From positions 1 to 64,000 of the forward strand of contig CALCNX010000031.1 of assembly GCA_937899715.1 (NCBI GenBank): a stretch of 64,000 nt of DNA. Direction: 5' to 3'. How positions within the stretch are numbered: the first letter of the stretch is position 1; every line of letters starts with the position of its first letter. Shown here piece by piece: positions 12,001 through 16,804 of this stretch. Made by a program: the position numbers and the translations under genes. This DNA comes from an uncultured bacterium (GTDB taxonomy: Bacteria; Bacteroidota; Ignavibacteria; Kapaibacteriales; UBA4661). The notes below the pieces were generated by a model that was not told the origin of the DNA, did no database searches, and saw only the letters and a program-made list of their open reading frames with translations.

Positions 12001-14458
12001 CACCGATGGTGCGCGGCGAGGCAAGCGTAATGTCGGGTCCACCGCTGTAAATATTCACCTTGCCGTTCATGGTGGCGGGCCATTCCAATCCGGCAGTGAG
12101 GACGGGTGCGCCGTTACCGTAGCGCAATTCACTTCCTGCGACGTACGTAGGGGAAGCGGTCTTTACAAATGGAAATTGGTTGACATCAAATATCGTTAAG
12201 ACTGCAGTGCTTTGAATCGTGAGTGTACCGTTATTGTCGAGAACCATATTACTTCCAATCACCATTTCTGCTCCCGCATTCACTGTGTGAGCGCCCACGG
12301 GGAGCGTCAGCGCAACGGGACTTGCTGCAAAACCTGCCCAGAATTGTCCGGATTGGAGGGTGAAATTACCACCTGCGCCAAGCGTCAGCACGGAACTGAG
12401 CGTCCATGTCCGACCGGCTCCCGGGTTAATCGTCAGGTCAGCACAGACGGTGATAGCAGGTTTTGCGCCTTGTGCCAGAAGATTCATGGCTCCACCGGCA
12501 GCGAGCGCACCAAAGACGTAGTTGGCAAGACCATTGTAGGTGACTGTTCCCGTCAGCTGAATCGAACCCGTCGCGGCGCTTGTGCCATTGATGCCCTGCA
12601 CGTTTGAGGTTTGAAAGGTGCCGCCTGATTGCAAATCAAAATTGCCTGCGCCGGTGAGAGCAAACGTTGCGGCATCGAAGGTACCACCGCTTGCCACGCG
12701 CAGAGTTGCGCCTGCCCCAACAACACGATTCGCCGCCAAGGGTGCGGTGCGACCGCTTGGAACGATGAAGGTATTGCCGGAAACGGAAAAATCTGCTCCT
12801 ACTGCCGGAGTGCCACCGCCCGCCAACAGCGAGTTCCAGTTTGCAGCGTTGTTGGCATTACCGGATTGATAATAAAACGTAGTAATCGGCACCGACGTTC
12901 CGACGGCAAAATACGTTGGGGCGGCGAGGTTGTCGGTGACGGTTCGCGTGAGCGTGGGCGGTGTTGCCGCGCCGTTATAGGTGTTGACTCCGGTGGAAAA
13001 ATACGTACCGCCAACGACAGTGCTAGAGCCAATACTATTCGTTCCAACGAGCCCTGTCCGCCCGACCTGTACCAAGCCGCTATTGAATCCGCCTGACACT
13101 TCTTGCACGCGCCAGTAATACGCACCAAGTGCCCCAGACATGGAAGAGCCGTCGGTAACGCCGCCCGACGAAACATTATACGCTTCCACCTCAATAGTCG
13201 AACCGCCGGTGGTGTTGGGGCTCACAACGGCAAGCGGCATATACACTCCGCCTTTGCTCACAGGAAAAAGCCACGTGCCTGCACCCGCTCCGGTAGGAAG
13301 GATGCGGCGCATAGGACCAATGATTTCACCATTATTGCCTTGTCCAACTGCGGCGGCTGCGGTGTTCGCTACGGTCAGCATGGCTCCGGCACTGCTCGAA
13401 AACGTCCCGTCCACTAAAATCGTCCCGTTCAGGGTTGTATTAGCGCCAAGCGAGATAGGTCCTGTCGTTGTTGGACCGGTATAGATATTGCCATTCATCG
13501 TTGTTGGCAGTTCCAAGCCTGTTGTTCGTGCTGACGATGTCGCTAAGTATTGGAGTGTACCGCCTGCAAGATAGTTAATAGCCGTACCGGTGACGATTGC
13601 GGGATTGATGGGATTGTAGATAGTAACTCTCGCACCATTTTGCACGGTTAAGCCGCCATTATTTGCCAACACGCCACCGCCATTAAATAATAATTCTCCG
13701 CCCGTCTGGATGGTGCTTCCGGCACCGGTCAGGGTTAATGTGCCAAAGAGTTGGATATTACCGGCATTTTGAACAATAAGGCTTCCGCTCAGATTCACCG
13801 GACCATCATACCACCATTCGCCACCTGCTGCCACTGCTTGCACGGTGATACTGCCTGCTGCAGTAATCGCCTGTTTATTGCCGGAAAGGTCTTGAAAACG
13901 ATTTGCGGCAATGGCGGACACACTCCCGAATATATAATTCGCTGTAGCAGCATAACTTACGGTAACAGTTGCGGGGGTTGCGGCGGTAATTTGAATAGAG
14001 CCGGAAAGGTTATCAGCACCATTTATTCCGCCGGTATTACTGGTTTGCAAGGTTCCGCCACCGAGCAACGTAAAGGAGCTGGTATTACCAGCGAGCTGTA
14101 CGCCAAAGGTTCCAACATTTACTGCCCCCCCCGACTGCACACTCAGCGTAACGCCGCCTGCGCCCGTACCAAAGGCAAGATTGCCAGTGAGCGTAGCAGT
14201 GCGTCCGGTGGGAATAATAAAGCTATCCCCATTGGTGATAAAGTCTCCAGCGTTTGTGCCACCGCCACCAATAAGTGTATTCCAACTGCTGGGAAGATTT
14301 GGATTGGGGCTACCGGTTTTGTAGTAGTAGGTAGCAGCAAGGGCGTTCTGGGCTGAGACCACGACCAATATACATAGTAGCACTTTGTGAGAAAAATACT
14401 GAAACACTGATTTTACTACAAAACGAAGGCTACTACAAGAAGTGCGAATAACTAACAT
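1..14458 (-). CDS. giant secreted FG-GAP/Big_5/LamG multidomain protein (3' end outside window)
   Basis: The reading frame opens with ATG at 14458 and stays open to the window edge, giving at least 4,819 codons; the stop lies beyond position 1. I checked the frame at about 14458, 12050, 9431, 7694, 2066 and 61-2, not at every codon. Residues 1-41 form a signal peptide ending in QNALA. Order after that: two related beta-rich modules (residues ~43-1000, each opening YYY/YYQ-x-G and containing PMRR...FPV); four Big_5-plus-propeller units (~1020-2900); a third beta-rich module (~2910-3335); two more Big_5-plus-propeller units (~3340-4255); a LamG-like domain (~4257-4440, motif LEAWIRP); Ig/PKD-like sequence; and the start of a fourth module. 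No sorting domain is visible, but T9SS export is likely by analogy with neighbours. Probably a cell-surface or extracellular adhesin or matrix protein; ligand unknown. No clear Shine-Dalgarno site. Confidence 0.88.
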   Translation of the reverse strand, partial: MLVIRTSCSSLRFVVKSVFQYFSHKVLLCILVVVSAQNALAATYYYKTGSPNPNLPSSWNTLIGGGGTNAGDFITNGDSFIIPTGRTATLTGNLAFGTGAGGVTLSVQSGGAVNVGTFGVQLAGNTSSFTLLGGGTLQTSNTGGINGADNLSGSIQITAATPATVTVSYAATANYIFGSVSAIAANRFQDLSGNKQAITAAGSITVQAVAAGGEWWYDGPVNLSGSLIVQNAGNIQLFGTLTLTGAGSTIQTGGELLFNGGGVLANNGGLTVQNGARVTIYNPINPAIVTGTAINYLAGGTLQYLATSSARTTGLELPTTMNGNIYTGPTTTGPISLGANTTLNGTILVDGTFSSSAGAMLTVANTAAAAVGQGNNGEIIGPMRRILPTGAGAGTWLFPVSKGGVYMPLAVVSPNTTGGSTIEVEAYNVSSGGVTDGSSMSGALGAYYWRVQEVSGGFNSGLVQVGRTGLVGTNSIGSSTVVGGTYFSTGVNTYNGAATPPTLTRTVTDNLAAPTYFAVGTSVPITTFYYQSGNANNAANWNSLLAGGGTPAVGADFSVSGNTFIVPSGRTAPLAANRVVGAGATLRVASGGTFDAATFALTGAGNFDLQSGGTFQTSNVQGINGTSAATGSIQLTGTVTYNGLANYVFGALAAGGAMNLLAQGAKPAITVCADLTINPGAGRTWTLSSVLTLGAGGNFTLQSGQFWAGFAASPVALTLPVGAHTVNAGAEMVIGSNMVLDNNGTLTIQSTAVLTIFDVNQFPFVKTASPTYVAGSELRYGNGAPVLTAGLEWPATMNGKVNIYSGGPDITLASPRTIGATGTIDIGGPLRTTAVNILTVANTASTALTQNSTGFVSGPMRRAMPVGGPTAGTWLFPVAKGGVYLPFAIQDPTTVGGATVQAEVFNAGSGGSADGTTILAGSLSGTEYWQASVSAGTFTSGFMQVGKTGLTATNLIGSSTVLAGAYASNGANTYNSVPVPPTLTRTVASALAAPTYFAVGAVIPPPQNVLGNLPPFTPRPTTTPQMNTMNYGTPAGSPMTVPMNTVPTGISITFSQTATAATFTNGASPNARDVMKVHGTTSSGYRSGVGFSGAGATMNFTTTANFNVGEQVWVSVTHAQSTSLSPTRPFVMGFRTRAGAGPGTFYPAVNFGYASTPNDFFTADLNNDGFIDVITPNQVTNQVSILINTGIGTFAAPVNYPSGGTTCEYVAPADFDNDGDLDLAVANFGGAGNVSVLFNNGSGVFGAPTTYPSGAAPTNVAAADVNADGYLDIVATNTFGNNFTVFRNNGNGTFAAGVNYSTGAGSNPRLIFMQDVDNDGDIDLITQLSALGQFAVFRNDGTGVLSSLGTYTTPGAQSFITLGDINNDGYVDIASSPWFGGSTVEVRLNNGDGTYGAATSYPTGTGSISVQFADVNGDGSLDLVANDGGNTGDVMVRLNNGLGSFGVLTRNPSSVADHSLKFADMDGDGDLDLLRIRYGTNALYVYKNGIQPLLTTLAPARNVNTAAVGAAISPTFTQTMTTGTASVNAFKVWGGFTGLKAGTYSGGGTATPSLAPTTAFRPGEQVWVTVTNAQTSLPGSVGIAARPQVYGFRTQAGVGPGTFYPMANSPYAAGTQAWFTALGDVDGDGDLDMASSFVGGTGGFYVRLNNGSGDFTTLVAGSPFTIASAQGLSFGDVDNDGDLDLAIAAGSSIHVRLNNGSGNFSTVAPGSPIAVGAGARNIVFGDVNGDGFLDIAVPCQTAGLVYILWGAGTGAFGGGATYSQGNVYCAALGDVDNDGDLDLVSGDVATYNVNVRFNSGGGLFSAATSYTMPSSVPSLALADVNGDGYLDLGVTCQFPTPQLVMRINDGSGGFATSAPGSPYSATGSLYSMNFADVDGDNDLDAVMANYVGGSDVAVRLNNGSGDFSATSAGAPFSAGLPGIGAARFATVGDVDGDGDLDVVTANDAGNSVSVLANTVAMNVQNNIAPFGMPYPPTTPAFNTMNAGLTTNITIPFSANLNAGTVTAPNFRVQGLMTGARLPAGTTFTAAGATATVNPGTDFLAGERVFVSVTNAQSSGGTNTRPFVTSFRTASGNATGAFHPTTAVPSTAAKRVVYARFNADAFMDMAVSGTGGIELFTGSASGVFTSAGMIAGSGGTPFFGLAVADMNNDNSPDIIGGYDNNTRTVRVFTNNGLGVFTALAPLTSIGVAASNIYDIAPADFDADGNMDVAVACGGTFVNGNYAVLRNTGGGTLAVQQTASSPNIYGVDTGDLDGDGDIDIAYTRWNAGEIFTLINNGTGTFYAGQTLVFGSDARSVRIADVNNDQRMDLVVVRGGPSNVYVFLNNGTFATPFPALPSQTLTLGAWAVDVALFDVDGDTYLDAVMTEGVAGRVVYSKNNAGTFAAPTLLMTIPNPDFLAAADIDNDNDLDIAITSTAGNGVHVMKYGIQPTLSSIAPPSNGNNAATNPNIAAAGAAPTITFLQNLTSATFTVPPAQQLFQVQGSQTGSRTRATGFSPLGTFSGAGATMSFTPSTAFRPGEIVSVTVTNASSSVTAPNNSVGIRVRPLTFDYRVAASGPGVGTFVQLVSYPTANTGRSIVTGDFDGDGNIDVVTSNIGGINSSVFFGTGGGAMTAQTPYTTAAAPREVITADFNNDGKLDYAVGNSGSTTFLTVCIKGAGLSFTPSNISVGGNNLSNAVADFNADGNMDIAVRLTSGAVNLLFGNGDGTFQAPILAGTISSASDIAAGDVNGDGAMDIVGMDGTPGTLQVFLGSGTGTFTPLTAFSSGSTNLIKLSVADYNNDGKLDISVSDSFSSNIVVLRGVGDGTFTLEGTYSTGAGTAPYDIVAADFNGDGNLDIAAAGSGNNTLCILLRNGGATAFNPVVSYPAAGGAGSQLMGLAAADVDNDGDIDLVGNYNNIAQMTVFLNAPIPTTYYYQGGDAGLPSSWNSLPWGGGMAATSFSSPATDFYVMGSNPVGLTTTATVNTSFTLGANVSLHVTTPSVLAVANGITITNNGFLNVSGATVAGAKLQLQGTGAIAGNPVTYWGTTATLEYAGTVARSTSAIEFPGPMPGSVTMNNTGGVTLHANRQITGTFTMQAGSLDISGRTLQPNGVITFAGGTINGNATSALTITGSGNINGSALFGVGGLGTVTMNRAGATMTLGSPLNLLSASALTLTQGYIKSTPANVVFVQDPSIGAITGGSAASHIAGALRRVMAMAGGSFAFPVGGGTATTYLPASMNFASSAASPIYEVEPFLAASGGTETGVIGAGTLSTTEYWRTFLGGFALSNATLTFTRNTPGLVGTNRIGEAAASNGTYSGINGNTLSTVAAPTISNNTPYTTLNPGTVFYAIGGAAAPPVITALSPTRNNPSATPLTSNVAITFSQTLTALGMRTWNSFTGRNLTAPTFAANVATQAGMNTRPGERVMTTVTATGTSSAAGFMTTPHVSSFIGRAGVGPATFTQTSLTPTPSTVWGVKVGYFDNDANLDVALSTGDSPTGSMRIFTGDGAGNFAPWYNATLSGGTPQGRGLAIADFNNDGRPDVAVGNILSGTIETFINNVGTTMNVGAILPAFSAFDVTVGDFNGDANMDIAATGYGGGQLFVYFGNGLGGFAAAPSSPYAIGTPNAAGISADDFDNDGDIDIAVNTNVSLHIFANNGTGVFSQTNVPTTYTTLYGVLLTTDFDNDGDVDILPTGLNAGGMTVYQNNGAGVFTGVPFAGNAPIVLSMGDFNGDGLIDILNYAGGIPYFSQNTNTVPGTLAFAPHRIFPNPTSGVIGVAGDVDNDGDLDYIAAAGLQFAFLRNAPFQNVVNNTFPFGVPPVTPTFNSTNAPVATTIVVPFAQNVTAATASANSFKVWGGFTGLRNIATYTTGAANATLTPAVPFRLGEQVFVSVTHAHSALGVPTRPFVMSFRAQAGAGPATFPVQSAGSPFTAGTTPYTVAFGDVDGDGDLDMAAANFGSATASIFVNNGSGTYTMASTVGAGTNPVAIAFGDLDNDNDVDLVIVNQVSSNITVLRNNGLGTFAPVVGSPFAVGAAIQGVALGDVDADGDMDIATSISGTSSLAIMLNNGNGIFSAAPGSPFASGGTSPIHVALGDVDGDGDLDAALANQFSHDVSILLNSGNGTFSTRLGSPFATGGTNAVCVTMGDVDGDGDVDIATANSGSNNASVLLNNGTGFFAPTAGSPFATGTQPWSVAFGDANGNGTLDLATGNLTSDNVTVLMNNGAAAFTPAIGSPFAVGTNPYAVVFGDVDGDGDVDIAAGNSGSNNVTILLNQNSPARAGFGNALSFNGTNQDVTVTNPAFDIAAGTLEAWIRPTWVPGAPPANPCILAIRDGVGTTRYSFHIRGDYSSLAIWNGASAIYIPYPFVQNQQYHIAVSLTGAAVTLYVNGLQVGAPIPYGVGPATGGEVHIGWAPTSPEPWQGEIDEVRLWNVALPQSTINFYKGLEIAAGAPPLGHPNWSNLVGYWKLNEYGGGTANNSSAAGAAYNATLVNTPTVVQSFAPVSIIAEPTLGGTTSATLPATVAIGLPTYAIAPLPPLTAPSLGTNVLAAPAITFTNLTSPIALNVTDTFSYRASDGTTTDDKSVTVRYRPRMTIGTQLVTPNTNTVLTPPTVNGGTGTLTYQWSGSPYLVGPTNVPNPAINTPISQSLTVTVTDSYGFSETVVGAVNVTVVSANYYYRSGDASSYLNWFDNPTGGTAAPSAGIFLTAGTHFIVMGNESGISTTIATVQSNMTLGAGAEIVVDTPSVLGIANGVTLINNGTVTVRGTTTTGATLLLDGTGTLTGTTVSYGSALARVEYSGSGTMRSSSPVEFPVLMSATVVVDENVTVGLDGNKT
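1690..2740 (-). repeat. propeller block 6: seven FG-GAP/VCBS repeats
   Basis: Seven FG-GAP motifs lie near 2670, 2520, 2367, 2212, 2054, 1903 and 1747, with a spacing of about 154 bp. The block follows a Big_5-like domain at about 3090-2750 and is itself followed by the LamG-like domain (1690-1140). Confidence 0.85.
3110..4120 (-). repeat. propeller block 5: seven FG-GAP/VCBS repeats
   Basis: Seven FG-GAP motifs lie near 4060, 3898, 3753, 3597, 3452, 3314 and 3160. Several blades have N in place of D in the loop (for example FNNDGRPD). The block follows a Big_5-like domain at about 4440-4130. Confidence 0.84.
5740..6770 (-). repeat. propeller block 4: seven FG-GAP/VCBS repeats
   Basis: Seven FG-GAP motifs lie near 6700, 6553, 6406, 6261, 6112, 5958 and 5797. 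The block follows a Big_5-like domain at about 7120-6780. The third beta-rich module follows it instead of another Big_5 domain. Confidence 0.84.
7170..8210 (-). repeat. propeller block 3: seven FG-GAP/VCBS repeats
   Basis: Seven FG-GAP motifs lie near 8152, 8003, 7843, 7689, 7542, 7385 and 7239. The first blade (8152) is degenerate and reads roughly ARFNADAFMD. The block follows a Big_5-like domain at about 8540-8220. Confidence 0.83.
8580..9650 (-). repeat. propeller block 2: seven FG-GAP/VCBS repeats
   Basis: Seven FG-GAP motifs lie near 9577, 9421, 9270, 9127, 8980, 8821 and 8650. Most are the canonical DVDGDGDLD form, so calcium binding is expected. The block follows a Big_5-like domain at about 9960-9660. 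Confidence 0.85.
9990..11030 (-). repeat. propeller block 1: seven FG-GAP/VCBS repeats
   Basis: Seven copies of the D-x-D-G/N-D-G-x-x-D calcium-loop motif, read on the minus strand, lie near 10956, 10806, 10656, 10505, 10355, 10205 and 10056, about 150 bp (50 residues) apart. Seven blades close an integrin-alpha-type propeller. The block is preceded at 11400-11040 by a Big_5-like domain containing GEQVWVSVTHA and RPFVMGFR. Confidence 0.85.
11440..14340 (-). repeat. two tandem ~1.44-kb adhesin modules inside the giant gene
   Basis: Two homologous modules run 14340 to ~12900 and 12880 to ~11440. The same 17-base string, ccgacggcaaaatacgt, begins at 11460 and again at 12900, an offset of exactly 1,440 bp. 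Each module opens with YY(Y/Q)-x-G...W-N, continues with short beta-strand-like repeats, and contains PMRR...TWLFPV-(A/S)KGGVY. Diverged single copies start near 5716 and 481, and related LRR...FPVG units occur in the giant gene at the other end of the window. Confidence 0.75.
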
Positions 14459-14537
14459 AATGGTACACCAAAGAAGAAGGAAATAAAGATTCAAAGGGCG
14501 AGAAACATTGTTACCAAGCGAGATTTATCATGATGAC

Positions 14538-14852
14538 CTATGCTGCACGGGTAATATGACTATACAACTCCGGCACGCCAACCATTGCGACAATACTATT
14601 GCCTTCTAAGAGCGCTTCTCCCACGCAACCGTACTGCTCCTCGTGTTCTCGGAGGCTGTGTGCGAGTGGAATTGGCTGTCCGGCATTGGTCGTTGCTCGC
14701 AAGAAATGGGTGAGCGTATATCGTATGCGTTCAAGCGCCTGCTCAATATTCTTGCCTGTAGCAACGCAGCCCGGCACGTCCGGCACAAAAGCGCCGTAAC
14801 TGCCGTTTCTGGGCAAGTCGTAGTATTCGATGATGACAACATAGGTCTGCAT
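14538..14852 (-). CDS. HicB-like antitoxin-type protein (orphan)
   Basis: A 104-residue protein. The N-terminal half has the HicB/UPF0150 pattern: a beta strand (YVVIIEYYD), then GSYGAFVPDVPGC-x-ATG, then an IEQALERIR helix. HicB proteins are antitoxins that block the HicA mRNA interferase through this partly degraded RNase H-like fold; many also carry a DNA-binding C-terminus, which is not obvious here. No HicA-like gene (short, double-stranded-RNA-binding fold) is seen on either side, so it is an orphan or a HicB-fold protein with another role. The frame is open well upstream, but that sequence is not protein-like, so I place the start at the ATG at 14852. It ends 79 bp before the giant gene and could be co-transcribed with it. 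Confidence 0.72.
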   Translation of the reverse strand: MQTYVVIIEYYDLPRNGSYGAFVPDVPGCVATGKNIEQALERIRYTLTHFLRATTNAGQPIPLAHSLREHEEQYGCVGEALLEGNSIVAMVGVPELYSHITRAA

Positions 14853-14895
14853 AACGCAAAAGTACAACGCCCCAATTATATCACGAAGAAAAATT

Positions 14896-14955
14896 GGGTG
14901 AACGGTAAATAAAATGGGTAAGAGGTAAATAAAATGGGTAAGAGGTAAATAAAAT
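14896..14955. repeat. three tandem 20-bp repeats
   Basis: Three direct copies of a 20-bp unit, gggtaagaggtaaataaaat; the first copy (14896-14915) differs at three positions. They lie between the lipase gene and the HicB-like gene, both on the minus strand, so they sit in the transcribed leader or promoter region of the HicB-like gene. Confidence 0.85.
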
Positions 14956-14992
14956 CTTTTACTCACGGGGGACGGAACTATAGTGCTTCCCT

Positions 14993-15589
14993 CTAGGAGG
15001 TAAGGAATTCCCACACAACTTTGCGCACCCGACGTGAATACGGCATAAACGGATGGAAATGCAAACCGACATTGTGCGTTTCCACGCCTTGCCATTGGGC
15101 GCTTCTGGGCGGAACAATCATTGTATCGCTTGGGGTGTAGAGTGCCATGCGTGGGAGACCGTCTAGGGTATGTTCTGTTTCGTGTAGGTGTCGTAAAAAT
15201 GCGCTTCCGGGGCGCATATCGGCGCAACCCGGAAAATAGCGGCGGGGCATTCCGAATGCCATAATGCTGCCACTGTGTGGGCTGCCAATAGCCACAAAAC
15301 GCTCCACGCGGTCTCTGCCGCCCAGCGCTTGGAGGTAGTGCCGCGCTACGATTCCACCCATGCTGAAGCCGACCAAGAGGCATTGTTCGCCCGCCGGAAC
15401 GCTACTTTCTACAACTGCCTGAATTTGTTCCGCCAGTTCGCTCAGGCTTGCACGACCATCGGCACGAGTGAGACTTGGCGCATGAGGTATGAAGCCGTAG
15501 TTGCGAGCATCGCGCACCATGAGCGCAAAGACTCTACCGGTATTGAAAATACCATGAACAAAAACAATATGCTTTGGTGAAGTGGTCAT
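14993..15589 (-). CDS. alpha/beta-hydrolase, triacylglycerol lipase-like
   Basis: A 198-residue alpha/beta hydrolase without a signal peptide. Visible features are the N-terminal FVHGIF oxyanion-hole loop (residues ~9-14), the nucleophile elbow GFSMGG (serine near residue 75), IGSPHSG just after it, an acid loop SDTMIV and a late histidine in GLHFHPF. The pattern matches small cytoplasmic lipases/esterases of the PGAP1/LipA type that hydrolyse ester bonds; the substrate is unknown. It is transcribed divergently from corA across a 165-bp gap that must hold both promoters. Confidence 0.85.
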   Translation of the reverse strand: MTTSPKHIVFVHGIFNTGRVFALMVRDARNYGFIPHAPSLTRADGRASLSELAEQIQAVVESSVPAGEQCLLVGFSMGGIVARHYLQALGGRDRVERFVAIGSPHSGSIMAFGMPRRYFPGCADMRPGSAFLRHLHETEHTLDGLPRMALYTPSDTMIVPPRSAQWQGVETHNVGLHFHPFMPYSRRVRKVVWEFLTS

Positions 15590-15754
15590 AGTAGTTCAAA
15601 CGAGGCAGAATACTGTTTATTGCGCCAAAAAGGTTGGTAAAATGTGTTTGGAAAGGACACCGATGTATCATTCGCAGAAATCAAACGTGGGAATTTCCAC
15701 ATTTAGCCGTATTTTTGAGCGCTTTGTTCCAATAATTTTTCTTCTGCCTCACGC

Positions 15755-16801
15755 ATGGTAACAATCGTCGGTCATAACAACGGAAAACTCAAGCAGCTCA
15801 CTATACGAGAGCTGTGCATCTTGCAGACGGAACCGGACTTCAAAGATTGGACAATCTGGGTGGATATGAATAATCCTACCGAACAAGAAGAAGAGACTGT
15901 GCTTATTCAGATGTTTCTTTTTCATCACTTGGCTGTGGAGGATTGCCAACGAGAGCGTGTCCAGCCGGAGGAAGGCGATCACTTCCCGAAGGTGGAAGAT
16001 TACAGCGATTATCTGTACGTCATTTTCAATCCGGTAGATATTCCGCTTGGTGCGAGGATTCACGCTTCAAATGACGATGATGAGGAAGACCCGCCGCTTA
16101 GTATCAACTTTCGTACCCGCCAGCTGAATGCCTTTTTGGGTGAAAATTATATCGTTACCCACCACTACGAGCCTTCGATGGCGGTGGAATACACGATGCA
16201 ACTCTGCTGGAAAAATCAGAATATTTTGGGGCGTGGACCGGATTATCTTTTTCATATCATCATTGACCAAATTGTTGACCACTACGCGCCCGTGATGGAG
16301 TATTTCGATGATGTGCTGGAAGAGGCAGAAAACCGAGTGATGGCAACAAACAGTTCCGATTTGCTGGTACAGATTCTGCGTCTTAAAAAATCAATGCAGC
16401 GCTTTAAGCGCATCACGACGTACCAACGTGAGATTTTGAGTCGCTTGGCACGAGGCGAGTTTGAACTTGTCTCCACGGAGGAAATGGCATATTACCGCAA
16501 CGTGTACGACCATTTGGTGCGTATTGTGGACGTTGCCGAATCGTATCGTGATATTATCAATGGGCTAGTGGATGCACATTTGTCGGTAACATCGAACCGC
16601 ATGAATTCGATTATGAAGGTGCTGACGATGATGTCCACAATTTTCCTGCCACTGACGCTGATCACTGGTCTGTATGGGATGAATTTTGATGTTATGCCGG
16701 AATTACGCTGGAAATATGGATATTTCTTTGTGCTGGCGTTACTGGTAACAGTCGCTGGCGGTATGCTTCTCTATTTCCGCAAAAAAGGTTGGTTAGATTA
16801 A
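15755..16801 (+). CDS. corA: CorA-type divalent cation transporter
   Basis: A 348-residue CorA-family protein, a pentameric inner-membrane channel for Mg2+ (and Co2+ or Ni2+). The cytoplasmic alpha/beta funnel covers residues ~1-240, followed by a long helix and two C-terminal membrane segments. The diagnostic YGMNF signature precedes the loop between them, and the chain ends in the usual basic tail (FRKKGWLD). Length is typical. It is followed after 3 bp by the amidase gene, so the two are probably co-transcribed. The start at 15755 has no good Shine-Dalgarno site, as for many genes here. Confidence 0.93.
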   Translation: MVTIVGHNNGKLKQLTIRELCILQTEPDFKDWTIWVDMNNPTEQEEETVLIQMFLFHHLAVEDCQRERVQPEEGDHFPKVEDYSDYLYVIFNPVDIPLGARIHASNDDDEEDPPLSINFRTRQLNAFLGENYIVTHHYEPSMAVEYTMQLCWKNQNILGRGPDYLFHIIIDQIVDHYAPVMEYFDDVLEEAENRVMATNSSDLLVQILRLKKSMQRFKRITTYQREILSRLARGEFELVSTEEMAYYRNVYDHLVRIVDVAESYRDIINGLVDAHLSVTSNRMNSIMKVLTMMSTIFLPLTLITGLYGMNFDVMPELRWKYGYFFVLALLVTVAGGMLLYFRKKGWLD

Positions 16802-16804
16802 CAA

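Noticed and set aside
14538..15383. A 281-codon reading of the HicB-like gene
   Set aside because: The N-terminal extension overlaps the lipase gene on the same strand in another frame and is not protein-like; the family match begins at 14852.
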